This document shows, piece after piece, positions 24,989 to 33,742 of a DNA stretch of 33,797 nucleotides. Numbering within the stretch: the stretch's first letter is position 1; each line of letters opens with the position of its first letter. The translations under genes and the position numbers were made by a program. The notes beneath the pieces are model-generated. The model was not told the origin of the DNA, did not search any database, and worked only from the letters and a program-made list of their open reading frames with translations. Location: assembly GCA_001781175.1 (NCBI GenBank), contig MFKY01000058.1, positions 1-33,797 of the forward strand. Direction: 5' to 3'. The DNA comes from Candidatus Kaiserbacteria bacterium RIFCSPHIGHO2_01_FULL_55_37. Lineage in GTDB: Bacteria > Patescibacteriota > Minisyncoccia > Phycocordibacterales > UBA2100.

Positions 24989-25513
24989 ATGTCAAACGGG
25001 AATATGTCTTCCATGCCGGGCTCGAAACAGACGTGGTATGCCGTCGGGGCAGTTGTGGTCGTTGCGCTCCTCGCGTGGGTTGTTATAAGCAACGGCCTCC
25101 TCGGTTCGGTTACAGGGAATACTGATGAGACCGCAACGTCGACAGGTGTTGCAGGAGGCACCGGAGGTGCCGGCGGAACGACCGCGACGGGTGCAGGCAA
25201 GTTGCCGGCAGGCTGGCCGGCAGATGCTCCTGCGCTACAGTCCGGAGCGAAAATCACGTATTCCGGTGCGATAGACCCGAAGACGAAAGTCACCGGCCCG
25301 ACGGTCGTGTACACGGGTCCGGGCACGGCGGCGACTGCCGTGACGTTCTTCAAATCCCAATTTACGAAACAAGGGTGGACGTTCCGCGGCCAGGGCAATG
25401 TACTCGGCTCGGTCCAACTCACCGCGACCAAGGATACGCGCAGAGTCACGGTGACGATTTTGGAGGTGAGTCCCGGTCTTCTCAATGTGACCGTGGGAGT
25501 ATCAAAGCTTTGA
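24989..25513 (+). CDS. Membrane-anchored protein, paralog A of the 26311-26838 gene
   Basis: Single TM; PAGWPADAPALQSGAKITYSGAIDPKTKVTGPTVVYT...GWTFRG...ATKDTRRVTVTI. Confidence 0.8.
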   Translation: MSNGNMSSMPGSKQTWYAVGAVVVVALLAWVVISNGLLGSVTGNTDETATSTGVAGGTGGAGGTTATGAGKLPAGWPADAPALQSGAKITYSGAIDPKTKVTGPTVVYTGPGTAATAVTFFKSQFTKQGWTFRGQGNVLGSVQLTATKDTRRVTVTILEVSPGLLNVTVGVSKL

Positions 25514-25531
25514 AAGTGCTACACTGAATAC

Positions 25532-26233
25532 ATGAGGAGGCTCATCGGCTACGTGCTCGCTCTCGTCGTTCTCACAGGCGTTGCCTATGCCGTCTATCTG
25601 TTCGCGCCGCGAGCTCCCGAGGCTTCAGTACCATCGGACGTTGCCGCGGGTTCCACGACCGGGCAAGGCACGGAGATGAGAGTTACGGACGTTTACGAGT
25701 CTACGAACGCGTACCGCATTGAAGCGCACTATCCGCAATTCGGCATTCCCGCGGCCGACGAGAAAATAAAAGCGGTCGTGGACGCGGCGATCGCCGGGTT
25801 CAAGAGCTATCCCACCAATCCGCCTGACTCAAGCACGCCGCAGAATGAATTCGCCGGCTCGTTCAACTCCACCTATGTGGGGCCCGACGTCGTGAGCGTC
25901 GCGCTTTCGTTCTCCGAAGACACGGGCGGCGCGCATCCGAATACGGTTGTCGTCGGCGTGAATGTAGACAGAAAGACCGGAAAGGAGCTCACGCTCGACG
26001 ATGCGCTTGCTCTCCTCGGGAAGACGTTGTCGCAAGTCGCGGACAACTCTCTCGTGCAGCTGAAATCGGAACTCGGCGAAAACTTTATATTCCCTGACGG
26101 GGCAAAGGGGGAGCCCGCGAATTACAGCACCTTTCTCGTAAGCAAAGACAAAGTAACGTTCATTTTCAACAACTACCAAGTAGCGCCGTATTCCTCCGGG
26201 CGACAGAGTGTGTGGTTTAAGCGGATGAAATAG
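25532..26233 (+). CDS. Membrane-anchored DUF3298/RsiV-like domain protein
   Basis: N-terminal TM; SFSEDTGGAHPNTVVVGVNVDRKTGKELTLDDAL..., FIFNNYQVAPYSSGRQSV. Confidence 0.75.
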   Translation: MRRLIGYVLALVVLTGVAYAVYLFAPRAPEASVPSDVAAGSTTGQGTEMRVTDVYESTNAYRIEAHYPQFGIPAADEKIKAVVDAAIAGFKSYPTNPPDSSTPQNEFAGSFNSTYVGPDVVSVALSFSEDTGGAHPNTVVVGVNVDRKTGKELTLDDALALLGKTLSQVADNSLVQLKSELGENFIFPDGAKGEPANYSTFLVSKDKVTFIFNNYQVAPYSSGRQSVWFKRMK

Positions 26234-26310
26234 TTCCCGGAGGATGTTCTGTTGCGTCCCGAGCGCGGTAGTGGGACACTGGAGGTGTTATCCATAACTA
26301 ATAACTTTTT

Positions 26311-26838
26311 ATGCCGGAAGGAAATACGCCCTCCACATCGGGCTCGGGAAACAAGATGTGGTACATTATCGGCGGAATCGTAATCCTCGCACTTATCGGC
26401 TGGTTCCTCATGCGCGGTGCGGGCTCACTCATCGGCGCGGCATCGGGTGTAGATGTAGACCGCGGCGCGAATGGCGCTACGACGTACAGCAACGAAGAAG
26501 GAAGCGTAACGGTCGGCAGCGGCGCGTCAATGCCTTCGAATTGGCCGTCGGACGCTCCGGCGAATTTCGCGGGCGCGAATATCGTTTACTCGGGTACATC
26601 GAATCCTCAGACGGGCCAAACGGGCTCGGCCGTTTCATACACGGTGAACGCGTCGGCCGCGAGCGTCGCCGACTACTACAAACAGCAACTCGCAGCTCAA
26701 GGCTGGACCATACAGAGTACAGCCAACATGGCGGGTGCCACGGTCGTTGCCGCGACGAAAGATACACGCACAATGGGCGTGTACATCACCGACACGGCCG
26801 ATGGAAACGTCAGTGTGGTCGTGGGAATAGAGTTGTAA
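26311..26838 (+). CDS. Membrane-anchored protein, paralog B of the 24989-25513 gene
   Basis: Single TM; PSNWPSDAPANFAGANIVYSGTSNPQTGQTGSAVSYT...GWTIQS...ATKDTRTMGVYI. Confidence 0.8.
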   Translation: MPEGNTPSTSGSGNKMWYIIGGIVILALIGWFLMRGAGSLIGAASGVDVDRGANGATTYSNEEGSVTVGSGASMPSNWPSDAPANFAGANIVYSGTSNPQTGQTGSAVSYTVNASAASVADYYKQQLAAQGWTIQSTANMAGATVVAATKDTRTMGVYITDTADGNVSVVVGIEL

Positions 26839-26855
26839 TTGTTTCTTCTGAAAAC

Positions 26856-26885
26856 AAAAACCGCTGGTCCTACCCGGCGGTTTTT
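26856..26885 (+). terminator. Rho-independent terminator AAAAACCGC...GCGGTTTTT
   Basis: Stem plus T-tract after the paralog B CDS. Confidence 0.8.
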
Positions 26886-26922
26886 GTCAACTTTGCAAAA
26901 TAGTTAATTAGAAAATATTACT

Positions 26923-26954
26923 GGGGCTCCCACGACGCATGCCGTGGGAGCCCC
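26923..26954. repeat. Perfect 12-bp hairpin GGGGCTCCCACG-ACGCATGC-CGTGGGAGCCCC
   Basis: Perfect inverted repeat; possible 3' end of the minus-strand small ORF. Confidence 0.8.
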
Positions 26955-26993
26955 GGTCTCGGCCGAATTATTCGCGCCGATCTTCTCGCGCCT

Positions 26994-27206
26994 TCATCCG
27001 GCGTGCTCTACCGGTGCCCTGTACGGCATCGTGAACGACGAGCTCGACAGGGCCTCGCCTTCCCGGCGCCACCGCCGACGTTCGCCGCGAAGCCTCGCGC
27101 GACGGTTTCCCTTCGGGTTCCGCGGGGCAGGACAACTGCCCAGCGCATGACAGTTGCCGCCACCGCCGACGGGGTGACCGCAACCACGAATACAGAGCCT
27201 GGTCAT
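26994..27206 (-). CDS. Putative 70-aa Cys/His-rich, Arg-rich small protein
   Basis: ATG preceded by GAGGAG at 8-nt spacing; MTRLCIRGCGHPVGGGGNCHALGSCPAPRNPKGNRRARLRGERRRWRREGEAL... Confidence 0.45.
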   Translation of the reverse strand: MTRLCIRGCGHPVGGGGNCHALGSCPAPRNPKGNRRARLRGERRRWRREGEALSSSSFTMPYRAPVEHAG

Positions 27207-27401
27207 TCGTTTCGCTCCTCGGGATCCATGTCCCACGGGGACACTAACTCCGCTGTATAGTGAAGTCAATCCCGGAAACGTAGCGAAAAATCCCCGAGAT
27301 GGGCGGTAGCGTTCCTGTCCCGTCCCGCGTACACCGCGTTCACCACCCGTTCACCCGTGTTCGATATTCTGAATTCGTTTATCCGTTAACTTAATAACAA
27401 T

Positions 27402-27641
27402 ATGGCAGATACAATTATCGAACGTAGCGCGCCGTCGGCGCAGGACGCCGGAGCCGGCTGGGCGGTCGCGGTCGCGGTTCTCTTAGCCGTCATCGTTCTG
27501 GGCGGACTCTTCCTGTTTGCCCGTCGCGGTGCGGTGCCGGCCACTCCGAACAACACTCCCGACACTGACATAAATGTCACTGTGCCAAATCCGATTAACA
27601 GCGGCGGCTCCGGTAATACACCGGACTACGGCACTCAGTAG
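27402..27641 (+). CDS. Small single-TM protein
   Basis: 79 aa; GWAVAVAVLLAVIVLGGLFLFARRG TM; followed by a terminator. Confidence 0.65.
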   Translation: MADTIIERSAPSAQDAGAGWAVAVAVLLAVIVLGGLFLFARRGAVPATPNNTPDTDINVTVPNPINSGGSGNTPDYGTQ

Positions 27642-27656
27642 TGAGCTGAGATAAAC

Positions 27657-27688
27657 AAAAAACGTCCCGCGCAAGCGGGACGTTTTTT
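27657..27688. terminator. Bidirectional terminator AAAAAACGTCCCGC-GCAA-GCGGGACGTTTTTT
   Basis: Perfect stem with A/T tracts between convergent genes (27402 ORF and tmRNA). Confidence 0.9.
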
Positions 27689-27695
27689 GTATTTG

Positions 27696-28082
27696 TGGAG
27701 ATGCCGGGAATCGCACCCGGGTCCAGAGAAGAGAATATGAGCGCTTCTACACAACGTAGAACATCTTGAGATTTAAGCACTGCATCTTAAAGATGAACGA
27801 AACGATACAATGCCGGACTCTCTTTCTTTAGGTCCTTACCCGGAGTGAGATAAGGCTCGAACCCGAATCTTATGACACGCCGCTTACCGCATCGGATGTA
27901 AGGTAAGAGCGTGGTCGCTTAGGCTAACGCGTAAGCGAACTGGAGGTCCTTCATCTGAATCGGTGAAAGAACTCCACGTGCTGTTTTATTTGCACTTAGA
28001 ATTTTGAGGCAGTTTTAAAAGTTGCCACAACTTTGTTGTGCACGAACACATTCCTATTTCCCTGTCGAAACTGATCATCCCC
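27696..28082 (-). ncRNA. ssrA: Transfer-messenger RNA (tmRNA)
   Basis: Minus-strand 5' GGGGAUGAUCAGUUUCGACAGGGAA and 3' GGACCCGGGUGCGAUUCCCGGCAUCUCCA; acceptor stem GGGGAUG/CAUCUCC pairs; resume context UAAGU-GCA-AAU; tag ORF ANKTARGVLSPIQMKDLQFAYALA*. Confidence 0.95.
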
Positions 28083-28116
28083 CACCTCCAATCACGCGAG
28101 GTGATTAGAGGTGGGG
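28080..28116. repeat. Hairpin CCCCACCTC-c-AATCAC-GCGAG-GTGATT-a-GAGGTGGGG between smpB and ssrA
   Basis: 15 paired bases, one mismatch; overlaps the tmRNA 5' Gs. Confidence 0.8.
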
Positions 28117-28129
28117 AAGGACCAACAGG

Positions 28130-28570
28130 CTATTTTTTCAAAGTTCTTTCAATGCTGCGTTTCTCATCGCGGGCCCGGATACTCTGACGCTTATCCGCTT
28201 TTTTCTTACCGCGGGCAATCGCGATAGCGAGCTTCAATTTTCGCCCTTTATTATACACCTTAAGTGGCACTACTGTCAACCCTTTTTCACCTTCCGCCGA
28301 GGCTACATGGGCTATTTGCTTGCGGGAAAGGAGGAGCCGGCGGGTCCGTTCGGGCTCATAGGCCTTGGGGGCATTGGCGGGCTGCCATGCGGGGATAGAA
28401 GCTCCCACGAGGTATGCCTCACCGCCGCGCGCGACCACCCGCGCGCCCTTGAGGGAGCCGTGTCCGGCGCGGAGCGATTTCACTTCATATCCGAACAATT
28501 CCAATCCCGCCTCGATTGTCTCGATTATTTCATAGTCAAAACCGACCCGTTTATTTTCTACGACCGCCAT
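28130..28570 (-). CDS. smpB: SsrA-binding protein SmpB
   Basis: NKRVGFDYEIIETIEAGLELFGYEVKSLRAGHGSLKGA...LLLSRKQI...GLTVVPLKVY...KLAIAIARGKK. Confidence 0.96.
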   Translation of the reverse strand: MAVVENKRVGFDYEIIETIEAGLELFGYEVKSLRAGHGSLKGARVVARGGEAYLVGASIPAWQPANAPKAYEPERTRRLLLSRKQIAHVASAEGEKGLTVVPLKVYNKGRKLKLAIAIARGKKKADKRQSIRARDEKRSIERTLKK

Positions 28571-28642
28571 TTTTCAAATATACCACTATCTCTGTTAACA
28601 GTACGCAATTGCGACCGTTCTCAAAAAGGCGATACTTACGGC

Positions 28643-29857
28643 ATGTCGGAGCGATTCGGTACAGAACACTCGAACAAGTTGGTCCGCAAAGATATTCCAG
28701 AGGTTGAAAACGGCGCGCGAGGTCCTATAAGCAAAACGCTACTTGCAACATTGGCGGCTCTTTCGATTTCTCAAAACGTGGCAATGTCCCAAGCGGAGGC
28801 ACAAACGCCTCCCGCAGGCATAGAGTCAGGAACCTTATGGAAAGACGGCGTGAAGCAGATGCAAGACATCGCCAAGCAAGGGAAGGGTCATTTGGAAACA
28901 ACGGTCATTGTGCAGAAGAATGGAACAGCCATTTTTCTCGCACCTGCGAAAAATCAAAGCGAAGCGAGGGTGTTCTCCGATGCAAAAAAAGAAGCCGCAG
29001 CAGTGTGCGATATCCGGATACACACGCAAGAATGGGGAAGCTCGGGTTCTAAGGCCGGCGGACTCCCGATGGAACTTCCTCCAACGTTGATTGAGACGGA
29101 AACTCCGCTCATGAAGCAACTCCTTCCAATCAGTATCTTTGATTACGACATGAAACCTGAAGAAGAGAAGAAACCGATTGGTCAGCTACAGATTAAGGGC
29201 ATATTTAGTCCAAATGGAGTGATGCATTATCACAAAGGAATCTCGATTTCTGACGACGTAGTGAATTCGACAGGGAGCCTGATGAGGGTGATAGACGGCG
29301 ATTGGTGGCGACCAAGTGCATACACAGCGATACAGGAAGTCTTGGACAACGCGAAAGGATCTGAAGCACCTTTTCAGCTTTTTGTCAGTCGCGGATGGCA
29401 CAAGCACGTGACTGAACGCATGAATTCGATGAACGATACGCAGATAAACGCGCTCGTCGAGAAGCTTTCTCCCGACGCCAGAAAAGGTCTTGAGATTCTC
29501 ACGAAAGGGAAAAACCCGGAAGCAGTGTCCCGAATACGCCGTGACGGTGTTCTCGAAGCACTTCAGGTGAATGAAGGGGGTGTTGCGGGGCTTTTCTTCG
29601 CGGGAGACGACGTGGGGAAACAAAAACAAGAAGCGTGGGTGAAGTTTGTACGGAAACCGGCGAGGGAGCTGGTCCTGTCGTTCTTTGATGATTACAAGAA
29701 ATACACAGAATCGTCAGCCAAGATGAATCCAAACAAAGAGAGTCAAGAGAGGCTCAAGGGAGTGTACGCGAGAATGGGTGTCGACTTGCAGAGAGACGTA
29801 GCGCCGGAGGTGCTTCCGTGCGGTGTTGACCCAAAGACATTACGTCAGCAGCAATAA
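28643..29857 (+). CDS. Uncharacterised protein with N-terminal signal-like hydrophobic segment
   Basis: Long ORF; ATG at 28643 (MSERFGTEHSNKL) avoids overlap with smpB; ISKTLLATLAALSISQNVAMSQAEA. Confidence 0.65.
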   Translation: MSERFGTEHSNKLVRKDIPEVENGARGPISKTLLATLAALSISQNVAMSQAEAQTPPAGIESGTLWKDGVKQMQDIAKQGKGHLETTVIVQKNGTAIFLAPAKNQSEARVFSDAKKEAAAVCDIRIHTQEWGSSGSKAGGLPMELPPTLIETETPLMKQLLPISIFDYDMKPEEEKKPIGQLQIKGIFSPNGVMHYHKGISISDDVVNSTGSLMRVIDGDWWRPSAYTAIQEVLDNAKGSEAPFQLFVSRGWHKHVTERMNSMNDTQINALVEKLSPDARKGLEILTKGKNPEAVSRIRRDGVLEALQVNEGGVAGLFFAGDDVGKQKQEAWVKFVRKPARELVLSFFDDYKKYTESSAKMNPNKESQERLKGVYARMGVDLQRDVAPEVLPCGVDPKTLRQQQ

Positions 29858-29891
29858 TGGGACGGGGGAGGGACAACATCAAACCCGCGCC

Positions 29892-30395
29892 TCAGCGTGT
29901 TTCAAATATCGCGCAATGTGGGTCAATTTTTATTTCTTTACCGTCTACCCGCAAAGATACCCACTGATGGATAAAAAATATAAAGAAAAGCCTTCTTTTG
30001 ATTACCACGTCAGACTCCTTGAAGTGGCCGGTGTTTACCAGAATGGATTTGAGCAATCTGTTTTGAGTATGACACCAGAGAAATTGCTTCTTGTTCAATA
30101 AATTCTTTGTAGAAAAATCTCTGAATTGAAAGATGGTCAACAAACTTCGTATCTTGAATGCGTCCGTGTATCCGGTATATGTCCGTTGCATGTACGCGTA
30201 CGCATTTTCCGCGGTTTGGAGGGGATTCTCGCCTCGTAGTTTCGAAGACAGTTCCACCAGTTCCGGATACCGTTCGACTTTCGACTTCAGGAAGTAGTTC
30301 GGATACAAGAAGTAGGGCCAAAGCTTGCAGAACAGTATGTATGCGGCAAAGAGGTAAAGAATTGCTGCTACAGATTCCATACGCAATGCGAACAC
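29892..30395 (-). CDS. Membrane-anchored transglutaminase-like protein
   Basis: N-terminal TM; possible Cys/His/Asp triad FLWCHTQNRLLKSIL ... HQWVSLRVDGKEIKIDPH. Confidence 0.55.
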   Translation of the reverse strand: MFALRMESVAAILYLFAAYILFCKLWPYFLYPNYFLKSKVERYPELVELSSKLRGENPLQTAENAYAYMQRTYTGYTDAFKIRSLLTIFQFRDFSTKNLLNKKQFLWCHTQNRLLKSILVNTGHFKESDVVIKRRLFFIFFIHQWVSLRVDGKEIKIDPHCAIFETR

Positions 30396-30451
30396 TATAC
30401 ACCGATGCTTTCTTCTTTCCTTAGTGGTTTCACTATGTATAATGCGCCTCT

Positions 30452-32392
30452 ATGGCAGCTCCAGGACAACAACCACGTAAGCCTAAAGTGGGAGGCGAGA
30501 CACCGAAGCCGGCGGGAGGGCCCTCCTTGTGGGTACAGTTGGCGGCGGCCTTCGGCGTCTTTCTCGTGCTTTCAATCGGATACTCTTATGTGCGCCAGTA
30601 CATCTCCGCGCAAGACGAGACCGTGCCGCTTTCGCAGATCGCGCAGGATATTACCGCCGGCACCATCACATCCCTCGACGTTTCCGGCGATAAAATAACG
30701 GCGACCTACGCAGATAAGACGACCAAAACATCGCGCAAGGAGACAGAGAGCTCACTCACGCAAACGCTCTCCGACTACGGCATCGCTCCGGAAAAGATGG
30801 CGGTGGTGAAGATAGAGATAAAAGATGAGGGGGGAGTGCGTTTCTGGGCGCTCACCCTTTTGCCGATACTGGTGCCCATCATGTTTCTCTTCGGCGTTAT
30901 CTGGTACCTCTCGCGGCAGCTTCGCGGCGGCGCCGGCGGGATGCAGGCATTTTCTTTCGGCAAGTCGATGGCGCGGCTCGTAAATCCCGAAGACGAAGTG
31001 CAGAAAGTGACGTTCAAAGATGTGGCGGGTGCAAAAGAGGCGAAGAGTGAACTACTTGAAATAGTAGACTTCCTCAAGAATCCGAAAAAATTCATACAGA
31101 TAGGGGCGCGTATTCCAAAAGGCGTACTTCTCATGGGCGCGCCGGGCACGGGAAAAACTTTGCTCGCAAGAGCCGTGGCGGGCGAAGCGGGCGTACCGTT
31201 CTTCTCCATCTCCGGCTCGGAATTCGTCGAGATGTTCGTCGGCGTCGGCGCGTCGCGCGTGCGCGACCTTTTCCTCACGGCCAAGAAAGCCGCACCATCC
31301 ATCGTATTTATAGATGAAATAGATGCAGTGGGTCGCGTGCGCGGCACCGGAGTAGGCGGCGGCAACGATGAGCGCGAACAAACCCTCAATCAGATACTCG
31401 TGGAAATGGACGGTTTCGAGCCGAATGAGAAGGTCATCGTAATGGCCGCATCCAACAGGCCCGACGTACTCGATCCGGCGCTCTTGCGCCCGGGGCGATT
31501 CGACCGGCGCGTCATGATAGATCTGCCGGACCGCAAGGACCGCGAAGAAATACTTCGCGTGCACGCCCGCTCAAAGCCGCTCGGCGCGGATGTGAAGCTC
31601 GTCGTCATTGCGGAGCGCACGCCGGGATTCTCGGGTGCCGACCTTGCGAGCCTTATGAACGAAGGCGCCATTCTTGCCGCACGCGAGGACCGCAAAGAAA
31701 TCACGCAGTACGACCTCATCCGCTCCATAGAAAAAGTAATGCTCGGGCCCGAACGCCGCTCGCATGTCTTGAACAAAAAAGAAAAAGAAATCACCGCCTA
31801 CCATGAAGCGGGGCACGCACTCGTTGCATCTGTTTTGCCGTATGCCGATCCCGTGCACAAGATTTCCATCATCTCGCGCGGACGCGCGGCGGGCTACACG
31901 CTCAAGCTTCCGTTCGAAGACCGGCGCATGCAATCGCGCAAGGAATTCTTGGACGACATCGCAGTCTCTCTCGGCGGTTTCATCGCCGAGAAAATGGTAT
32001 TCGATGATGTCACGACCGGCGCATCGAATGACCTGCAGGTCCTCTCCGCGCTCGCGCGCAACATGGTCGCGCGCTACGGCATGTCCGACAAAATGGGTCC
32101 CATCGCGTTTGCGGCGTCAGCCCAGCGCGCGATATTCGGCGAAGGCGTCGAGAACGACCAATCTTCGCAAGAAGTCGCGGCTGAGATAGATGCGGAAGTG
32201 AAGAAGATTATTTTGGCTGCCCACAAGAAAGCCGAAGGCGTCCTTACCAAACACCGCGCGGCACTCGACGCCATCGCGCAGAAACTGGTGGAAGTGGAAA
32301 CCCTCGAACGCGCCGAATTCGAAAATATCCTCATCGCGCACGGCATTACGCCCAAGAAAAAGGAAGACATCGAGCACGCCCCGTTGGCGTAA
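30452..32392 (+). CDS. ftsH: ATP-dependent zinc metalloprotease FtsH
   Basis: [67 protein letters not shown]. Confidence 0.98.
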   Translation: MAAPGQQPRKPKVGGETPKPAGGPSLWVQLAAAFGVFLVLSIGYSYVRQYISAQDETVPLSQIAQDITAGTITSLDVSGDKITATYADKTTKTSRKETESSLTQTLSDYGIAPEKMAVVKIEIKDEGGVRFWALTLLPILVPIMFLFGVIWYLSRQLRGGAGGMQAFSFGKSMARLVNPEDEVQKVTFKDVAGAKEAKSELLEIVDFLKNPKKFIQIGARIPKGVLLMGAPGTGKTLLARAVAGEAGVPFFSISGSEFVEMFVGVGASRVRDLFLTAKKAAPSIVFIDEIDAVGRVRGTGVGGGNDEREQTLNQILVEMDGFEPNEKVIVMAASNRPDVLDPALLRPGRFDRRVMIDLPDRKDREEILRVHARSKPLGADVKLVVIAERTPGFSGADLASLMNEGAILAAREDRKEITQYDLIRSIEKVMLGPERRSHVLNKKEKEITAYHEAGHALVASVLPYADPVHKISIISRGRAAGYTLKLPFEDRRMQSRKEFLDDIAVSLGGFIAEKMVFDDVTTGASNDLQVLSALARNMVARYGMSDKMGPIAFAASAQRAIFGEGVENDQSSQEVAAEIDAEVKKIILAAHKKAEGVLTKHRAALDAIAQKLVEVETLERAEFENILIAHGITPKKKEDIEHAPLA

Positions 32393-32394
32393 AG

Positions 32395-32420
32395 AAAAAA
32401 GCAGGACAGTGCCTGCTTTT
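32395..32420 (+). terminator. Terminator AAAAAAGCAGG...CCTGCTTTT after ftsH
   Basis: Inverted repeat plus T-tract. Confidence 0.75.
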
Positions 32421-32448
32421 CAATGCACGCGGGCCCCATTGCCCGCGC

Positions 32449-32646
32449 TCATTCTTTGAGAAGAACCTTCTGTTTCTTTATTTTTTGACGCCATTCATAT
32501 AAGGCGACGAATATAAAGATTGTCAGAAAGAACGTGCTGATCCACCCTCGCCACGAGAGCGGTACGTAGTAGTGCATGAACATGACGGAGCCGAACGATC
32601 CAGTCCAGGATGCCGCTCCAATCGCAACAAGCCTAACAGCCCACAT
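32449..32646 (-). CDS. Small membrane protein (65 aa)
   Basis: Two hydrophobic segments; ATG preceded by GGGAGGAG. Confidence 0.6.
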   Translation of the reverse strand: MWAVRLVAIGAASWTGSFGSVMFMHYYVPLSWRGWISTFFLTIFIFVALYEWRQKIKKQKVLLKE

Positions 32647-32822
32647 GGCACTCCTCCCTTGGTTTGCCGCGACAACACTAACGCTTTACGGATATGTGTC
32701 AATCAGACGTTTTCCAATGGATAGTTCCGTTGCCGAGATTGTGTACTATATCGAACACCAGCCGCTCGCATAAAAGCAAGCACCCGCGAACGGATGCTGC
32801 TCGCGGGTAACGTCTGAGATGG

Positions 32823-32987
32823 TCAATACGGCAGACCGAATTGCCACACCCACCAGCCGCCCACCCCTATGAGTGGGCCGGCAAGGGCGCATGAGGCATA
32901 CACGGACAGCCACAGCAGCGTATCCTTATCGTGTTTCCAGACCCGCTCAAACCAGCCCTCTTTTGGATGGTCGACACTTCGGAGCAT
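32823..32987 (-). CDS. Small membrane protein (54 aa)
   Basis: MLRSVDHPKEGWFERVWKHDKDTLLWLSVYASCALAGPLIGVGGWWVWQFGLPY; below the ORF-track length cutoff. Confidence 0.5.
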   Translation of the reverse strand: MLRSVDHPKEGWFERVWKHDKDTLLWLSVYASCALAGPLIGVGGWWVWQFGLPY

Positions 32988-33137
32988 GATGTTGTCCCCC
33001 ATTTAACTGCAACCGCGGAGACTTTACACAAAACCACGAAACGAGTCAATCTCCGTTTTCATCTGCTCGCCCAAAAAGCAAACACCCGCGAACAGCGAGT
33101 GTCCGCGGATTTGGGAGTTGGATTTCCGGTGGGCGAT

Positions 33138-33515
33138 TCACCAGTACCAACCACGCGCTTCGTTTCGGCCGTACATGTAAATGCGGATGCCGGTCAAGAT
33201 GGCAAAAGCTCCGACTGCCACCCACACCGGCCATTTTGGCCCGTAGAGAAGACCAAAATACAGGCCGAAGAACATGAACGGTATCGCCACTTCTGCGATG
33301 ATGCCGAAAGTGCAGAGGATTGCGTAAGGATGCTTGCTTTTCGGGAGGGGATTCGGGCTGTCGTAGTCAAATTCGCGCTCCTTCCAGAACGGGGTGAATG
33401 GCCATCGGATCACCAGAAGGATACCGAGACCAAGCATTTCCGGCCAGCTCATATCGTCGTCATCGGGTTTCGTTGCCGATTTCGGCGGATTCGAACTATT
33501 CACGGCGCTCTCCAT
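33138..33515 (-). CDS. Small multi-TM membrane protein
   Basis: MESAVNSSNPPKSATKPDDDDMSWPEMLGLGILLVIRWPFTPFWKEREFDYD... with hydrophobic segments. Confidence 0.6.
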   Translation of the reverse strand: MESAVNSSNPPKSATKPDDDDMSWPEMLGLGILLVIRWPFTPFWKEREFDYDSPNPLPKSKHPYAILCTFGIIAEVAIPFMFFGLYFGLLYGPKWPVWVAVGAFAILTGIRIYMYGRNEARGWYW

Positions 33516-33742
33516 TCGGAGCCTGTGGGTGCATAAAACAGGCTCTCTGCGTAGGAGTTTGTATCTGATAGTACGGAAAGTCAATCAAGCAAGTTGCCAG
33601 CGAATGGTCTCGTTGCCGAGGCCGTGAACGGTGTTGCAGATAGGCCAGACTTTGACGCCCTCGTCGGTGACGACAGGAAAGGAAAAGGAAGAAGCTAAAA
33701 GTCAATTTGCGCTTCAGGAGATGTGTGCTAAGTTTATTTTCA

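Noticed and set aside
26968-27380. RNase P RNA in the 26920-27380 gap
   Set aside because: Could not find the conserved GAGGAAAGUCC or ACAGAA...GGCUUA motifs on either strand, though a covariance search should still be run.
33470-33510. T-loop-like AGTTCGAATCCGCC on the minus strand (possible tRNA)
   Set aside because: No acceptor, D or anticodon stems fit; it lies inside a plausible membrane-protein CDS.
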